DNA of 64,000 nt from Pseudoxanthomonas sp. CF125. GTDB lineage: Bacteria > Pseudomonadota > Gammaproteobacteria > Xanthomonadales > Xanthomonadaceae. The stretch lies in contig NZ_FNLD01000001.1 of the NCBI RefSeq assembly GCF_900104085.1, positions 2,028,331 to 2,092,330 of the forward strand, written 5' to 3'. Numbering within the stretch: the first letter of the stretch is position 1; the number at the start of each line of letters is the position of its first letter. A program made the position numbers and the translations under genes. Under the pieces are notes generated by a model, which saw only the letters and a program-made list of their open reading frames with translations, was not told the origin of the DNA and made no database searches. Positions 60,559-64,000 of this stretch are shown piece by piece.

Positions 60559-62589
60559 CTACCTTGCCAACGGAAACTCCGGCACCGCCGGATAACTGTC
60601 CAGGACCGGGCCCAGCGCGCTTTTCAGCGGCCCCAGCCATGGATCATAATTTCGCCAATGGTCCACGCCCTCGCGGTAGATCGGCTTGCGCACCTGCTCG
60701 GAACTGGCGGTGCGCACGGCGCGCTTGTTCTCGAAGAAGCGCAGACAGCCGTCTTCGAATGGAAGCCCGCAGTATTCGAGCAGAAGGCGCACCTGGGTTT
60801 CGGTGTCGTCGACCATGTCCTCGTAGAAGACCCGGTGCACCCGGCCCGGCAGCGCGTCGTCGAAATGCGCCATCAGTTCGACGTAGTCCGCGTAGTAGCG
60901 GCCGATGTCGTCCAGGCTGTAGGTGAAGCTCTGCCCGCGCGCGAAGTGCTGCTTGTAGCCGGAGAAGCAGCAGGCCAGAGGGTGCCGGCGCGCATCGACG
61001 ATCTTCGCATTGGGCAGCATCAGCTGGATCAGGCCGATGTGCAGGAAATTGTTGGGCATCTTGTCGATGAAGAACGGCGCATCGGTCTTGCGCTGGATGC
61101 GGGTGTGCTGCAGGTAGCGTTCGCCGAGCGCGCGCAGTTCTTCGGCGCCCATCGCCTCCAGCACGTCGTGGTAGGGCATGGCATGGCCGGCGCTGCCCTG
61201 GCCGCGCAACTCGCGGGTGATGGAGGTGATTTCCGGCAGCTCCATGGTGCCTTCGACCGCCGAGTGGCTGGACAGGATCTGCTCCAGCAGAGTCGAACCG
61301 GCGCGCGGCAGGCCGACGATGAAGATGGGATCGGCGGCGATGGCCCCGTAACCATGCCGCTGTTCGAAGAATTCGCGCGTGTAGCCGCGCTTGATGCGGG
61401 CCACGCGCGCCGAGGTGTCCTTGGCGCTGTAAGCCAGCGTGGCGCGGCGCAGTTCATTGCCGTGCTGGTAATGCAGGAACGAAGCCTCGTATTCGCCCTC
61501 GTCCTCCAACGCCTTGCCGAGTGCGAATTCCAGGTGCTGGCGGTGTTCGGAAGCCAGATCGGGCTTGGCCAGTTCCCGCTGCATCACCACCCGGTCGTCG
61601 CCGGAAAAACGGAAAGTCTTCAGATTGGCCAGGCTCCACCACACCTCGCCCGAGCCCGGCTCCAATTGCAAGCTGCGCCGGTAAGCCTCGATCGCGCGGT
61701 CCTGGTGGCCGGCGGTCTTGAGCGCGTGGCCGTAGCTCATCCAGATCCTCGGGTGCTTGGGATAGACCTTGAGGATCTGCTGGTAGAGAGCGATGGCCGG
61801 TTCGTAGTCACCGATACGACATAGCACCACGGCCTTGAGATTTCGATAGCCGGGATTGTCGGGTTCGTGCGCCAGCAGCTGGTCTATCTGGGCCAGCGCT
61901 TCGGCGGGCTTGTTGGAACGGTGCAGCGCCAGCGCGTAATTCTGGCGCGCGGCGTGGAAGCTGGGCGACAGTTCCAGGCACCGCGCCAACAGGTTTTCCG
62001 CATCCTCGTTGCGGCCCAGGCGCATCGCCACCTCGGCCAGCATGCGGATGGCGGCCACATCGGTGGGCGCGCGCTTCAGGTGCTCGCGCAGCAATGCTTC
62101 CGCTTCGGGGATGCGCTGTTCGTGCAAGGCGTTGGCGGCAGCCAGCAGCTGCGGGTCGCGGGTGGAGTAGCGCAGGTGGTTGGCGTAGGCGACATCGGCG
62201 CCCTGGGCGTCGTCCATCGCCATGAAATGATCGCCCAGCGCAAGCCACGCCTGCGGCAGATCCGGCTTCAGCTTTACCGCGCGGCGCAACGCGGCGACCG
62301 CTTCGTCGCCCTGTCTGGCGCGGCTCAGCGCGATGCCCAGTTCCAGCTGGGCCATGGCCGAATTGGGTTGCGAGATCGCCAGGGGCTGCAGAATTTTCAG
62401 CGCGCCTTCTATGTCGCCGCGCGCGCGGTGCGAAACGCCCAGCACCAGCAGAGCCATGGGATGGTCGCCGACGGCCTTGATGATTTCCGTCGCCTGCTCG
62501 CCGGCCAGCGCCGGATCGGTCGCAAGCAGCCGGGAGGCATGGGCGAGCGCGGTTTCCAGCGTAGCGGTGGGAGCGGCGGCGGTGTTCAT
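60559..62589 (-). CDS. TPR-repeat sulfotransferase
   Basis: A 676-residue two-part protein. Residues about 5-345 are tandem TPR-like helical pairs (LAQIDQLLAHEPDNPGYRNL, RIWMSYGHALKTAGHQDRAI, YRRSLQLEPGSGEVWWSLAN). The C-terminal part is a PAPS-dependent sulfotransferase: the 5'-phosphosulfate loop IFIVGLPRAGSTLLEQILSS and the 3'-phosphate motif RRHPLACCFSGYKQ. The catalytic-base region is in the same loop. TPR-sulfotransferases are often beside TonB-dependent receptors in this family. A sulfated peptide or protein is a plausible acceptor but is not shown. The gene is 42 bp before the receptor start. Confidence 0.9.
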   Translation of the reverse strand: MNTAAAPTATLETALAHASRLLATDPALAGEQATEIIKAVGDHPMALLVLGVSHRARGDIEGALKILQPLAISQPNSAMAQLELGIALSRARQGDEAVAALRRAVKLKPDLPQAWLALGDHFMAMDDAQGADVAYANHLRYSTRDPQLLAAANALHEQRIPEAEALLREHLKRAPTDVAAIRMLAEVAMRLGRNEDAENLLARCLELSPSFHAARQNYALALHRSNKPAEALAQIDQLLAHEPDNPGYRNLKAVVLCRIGDYEPAIALYQQILKVYPKHPRIWMSYGHALKTAGHQDRAIEAYRRSLQLEPGSGEVWWSLANLKTFRFSGDDRVVMQRELAKPDLASEHRQHLEFALGKALEDEGEYEASFLHYQHGNELRRATLAYSAKDTSARVARIKRGYTREFFEQRHGYGAIAADPIFIVGLPRAGSTLLEQILSSHSAVEGTMELPEITSITRELRGQGSAGHAMPYHDVLEAMGAEELRALGERYLQHTRIQRKTDAPFFIDKMPNNFLHIGLIQLMLPNAKIVDARRHPLACCFSGYKQHFARGQSFTYSLDDIGRYYADYVELMAHFDDALPGRVHRVFYEDMVDDTETQVRLLLEYCGLPFEDGCLRFFENKRAVRTASSEQVRKPIYREGVDHWRNYDPWLGPLKSALGPVLDSYPAVPEFPLAR

Positions 62590-62721
62590 ACTGCTGAATC
62601 CGCGGATTGCCGCTCGCAGGGCAAGGCCGCCTTGCCGGCCGCACGCTCCATCGATTCCGTTGTATCGCGCTTCATTGGAGCACCCCCGTTCACTGCAGCC
62701 CGTTCACGGCAGTCCGTTCCG

Positions 62722-64000
62722 TCATAGCGCTTTCAGCAATCTATAGTTGAATTGAAGGGATTGGTAGTAGGACGCCACCAGGATGCGTTCGTCCTGGCCA
62801 TGGGCGCGGTCGTCGTCCACGTCGTAGGGCATGCCGTTGAACACGTAGACCGGCATGCCGGCCGCACGCAGGAATACGCTGTCGGTGGCGCCGGCGGACA
62901 TGTAGGGCGAAACCGGCATTTCACCCCACACCGCTTTGGCCACCTCGGCGATACGGGCGAAGAGTTCGGCGTTGACCGGGGAAGGCGGGCTGGGGTGGGG
63001 TTCGGCGACGCGGGCCAGCTCGATGCCCGGATCGGCGAGCGCCTGCCTGAGGGCCAGATCGATCCCGGCCAGGTCTTCGTCGGGCAGCACGCGGCAGTTC
63101 ACCGTGGCCTGCGCCATCTGCGGCAGGGCGTTTTCGGCGTGGCCGCCCTTCAGCAAGGTGGGAATGCAAGTCGTGCGCAGTTGCGCATTGTTGTAGGTGG
63201 AGGTCGCCGCCAGCCGGGCCAGCGCCACCGGATCCTGCGGTTCGCGCGAAGCGGCCAGCATCCCGGTAGCGGCATCTCCCGAATACAACTTGGCCAGACC
63301 GGCGTAGTAGCCGCGCGTGGCCGAGTTGGTATGCAGCGGGAACTGCAATGCCGACAGCCTGGCCAGGCCATGCGCCAACCGGTATACGGCGTTGTCCGCA
63401 GTGGGCAGTGAACTGTGGCCGCCCGGATTGCGCGCAGTGAGGGTGAAACTGAGGTAGACCTTCTCTGCGGTTTCCACCGACAGCACCGCCGGCTTGCCGT
63501 TGCGGATCTCCGGCCCGCCGCCATCGACATTGAGGGAATACTGCGCCTTGATCAGTTCCGGCCGATGCGCCAGCAGCCACTGCACGCCGTTGTCGCCGCC
63601 GTCCTCTTCGCCCGCAGTCAGCGCCAGCACGTAATCCCCGTGCGGCACGAAGCCTTCCTGGCGCAGGCGCAGCAGCGTTGCGACCAGACCGGCCGCACCG
63701 CCTTTGATGTCCGAGGTGCCGCGGCCGTAGAAGTAGCCGCCGTCCTCGGTCAGTTTGAACGGATCGAAATGCCAGTCCTCGCGCTTGGCTTCCACCACAT
63801 CCAGGTGGGCCAGCAACAGAATCGGCTCGCGCTCTCCACGGCCGCGCAGCCGCACCACCAGGTTGCGCTTCAGCGGATTGTCGCCCAGCACCAGCACATC
63901 GGCCGGGTCGAAACCGGCGTCAAGAAAACGCTTGGCCATCGCTTCGGCGGCGGCGGTGGTGCTGCCGTGGTCCGGCGTGGTGTCGATATCGATCAGTTCG
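62722..64000 (-). CDS. M20 family metallopeptidase, 5' end outside window
   Basis: At least 425 residues are visible; the frame stays open to the right edge, where E-L-I-D-I-D-T-T-P-D-H-G-S-T-T precedes the internal Met at 63939, so the true start is beyond. Zinc ligands and catalytic motifs are present: ILLLAHLDVVEAKREDW, YGRGTSDIKGGAAGLVATLL, TAGEEDGGDNGVQWLLA, and the lid domain with FTLTARNPGGHSSLPTADNA. The C-terminal PVSPYMSAGATDSVFLR supplies the last His-like region. It would hydrolyse peptides or acylated amino acids. It is upstream of the sulfotransferase by 132 bp on the same strand. Confidence 0.9.
   Translation of the reverse strand, partial: ELIDIDTTPDHGSTTAAAEAMAKRFLDAGFDPADVLVLGDNPLKRNLVVRLRGRGEREPILLLAHLDVVEAKREDWHFDPFKLTEDGGYFYGRGTSDIKGGAAGLVATLLRLRQEGFVPHGDYVLALTAGEEDGGDNGVQWLLAHRPELIKAQYSLNVDGGGPEIRNGKPAVLSVETAEKVYLSFTLTARNPGGHSSLPTADNAVYRLAHGLARLSALQFPLHTNSATRGYYAGLAKLYSGDAATGMLAASREPQDPVALARLAATSTYNNAQLRTTCIPTLLKGGHAENALPQMAQATVNCRVLPDEDLAGIDLALRQALADPGIELARVAEPHPSPPSPVNAELFARIAEVAKAVWGEMPVSPYMSAGATDSVFLRAAGMPVYVFNGMPYDVDDDRAHGQDERILVASYYQSLQFNYRLLKAL

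Overview
The window is chromosomal DNA of a GC-rich gammaproteobacterium, most likely family Lysobacteraceae (Xanthomonadaceae). The pointers are a DUF3247-type protein found in xanthomonads, a stand-alone VirD4 coupling protein, an HslV with an N-terminal extension, TonB-dependent receptor biology, and large numbers of interspersed palindromic repeats. Genus cannot be fixed from sequence reading alone. No rRNA, tRNA, CRISPR array, intact insertion sequence or replication origin was seen.

Layout. 0-5.8 kb: a partial DKNYY-like gene, a DUF3247-type gene, a LytTR response regulator with its LytS-type kinase, a 6-phosphogluconate dehydrogenase and three small unknown genes. 5.8-8.8 kb is the most accessory-looking part: a solo end of a MITE, a DUF1993 gene, a broken chimera of P2-like phage terminase and portal genes, a two-gene exported-protein operon, and a 416-base stretch with a possible phage-like ORF. 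8.8-17.7 kb: sorbosone-dehydrogenase-like lipoprotein, apt, a second DUF1993 gene, a secreted metallopeptidase, a GNAT protein, virD4 with a small upstream partner, dusA, a VOC protein, and ybeD-lipB. 17.9-29.1 kb is a cell-wall block read on the minus strand: mreB-mreC-mreD-mrdA-rodA-mltB-rlpA-dacC, then a CsgG-like gene. It covers elongasome scaffold, SEDS/PBP2 synthase, lytic transglycosylases and carboxypeptidase. 29.3-29.6 kb is a 271-bp MITE beside mreB.

29.7-39.9 kb: a PfkB-type (adenosine-kinase-like) kinase, YbaK, a lipoprotein with an alpha/beta hydrolase and an M1 aminopeptidase in series, a DUF1080 protein, ubiE, a secreted metzincin-like protease, a nucleoside/cytosine deaminase and an OsmC protein. 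39.97-45.8 kb: hslV-hslU and lptM-dapF-DUF484-xerC. 45.9-50.7 kb: two S9 serine peptidases. 50.7-57.9 kb: a small membrane protein, a WYL regulator, a lipoprotein, a TonB-like membrane protein, a DUF481 protein, hemC, algR and a carboxylesterase. 58-64 kb: an apparent operon of M20 peptidase (cut by the window edge), TPR-sulfotransferase and TonB-dependent receptor.

The strongest window-wide theme is repeat colonisation: at least eight palindromic families, about twenty copies, mostly in gene gaps. Some touch coding sequence. Two 173-bp copies of one family are translated as C-terminal tails of PBP2 and MreC, and a copy of a 100-bp tandem repeat supplies the last codons and stop of a WYL regulator. 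The other notable points are the fossil P2-like chimera, the MITE with perfect 25-bp terminal repeats and CTAG duplications, and the sulfotransferase/TonB receptor operon.
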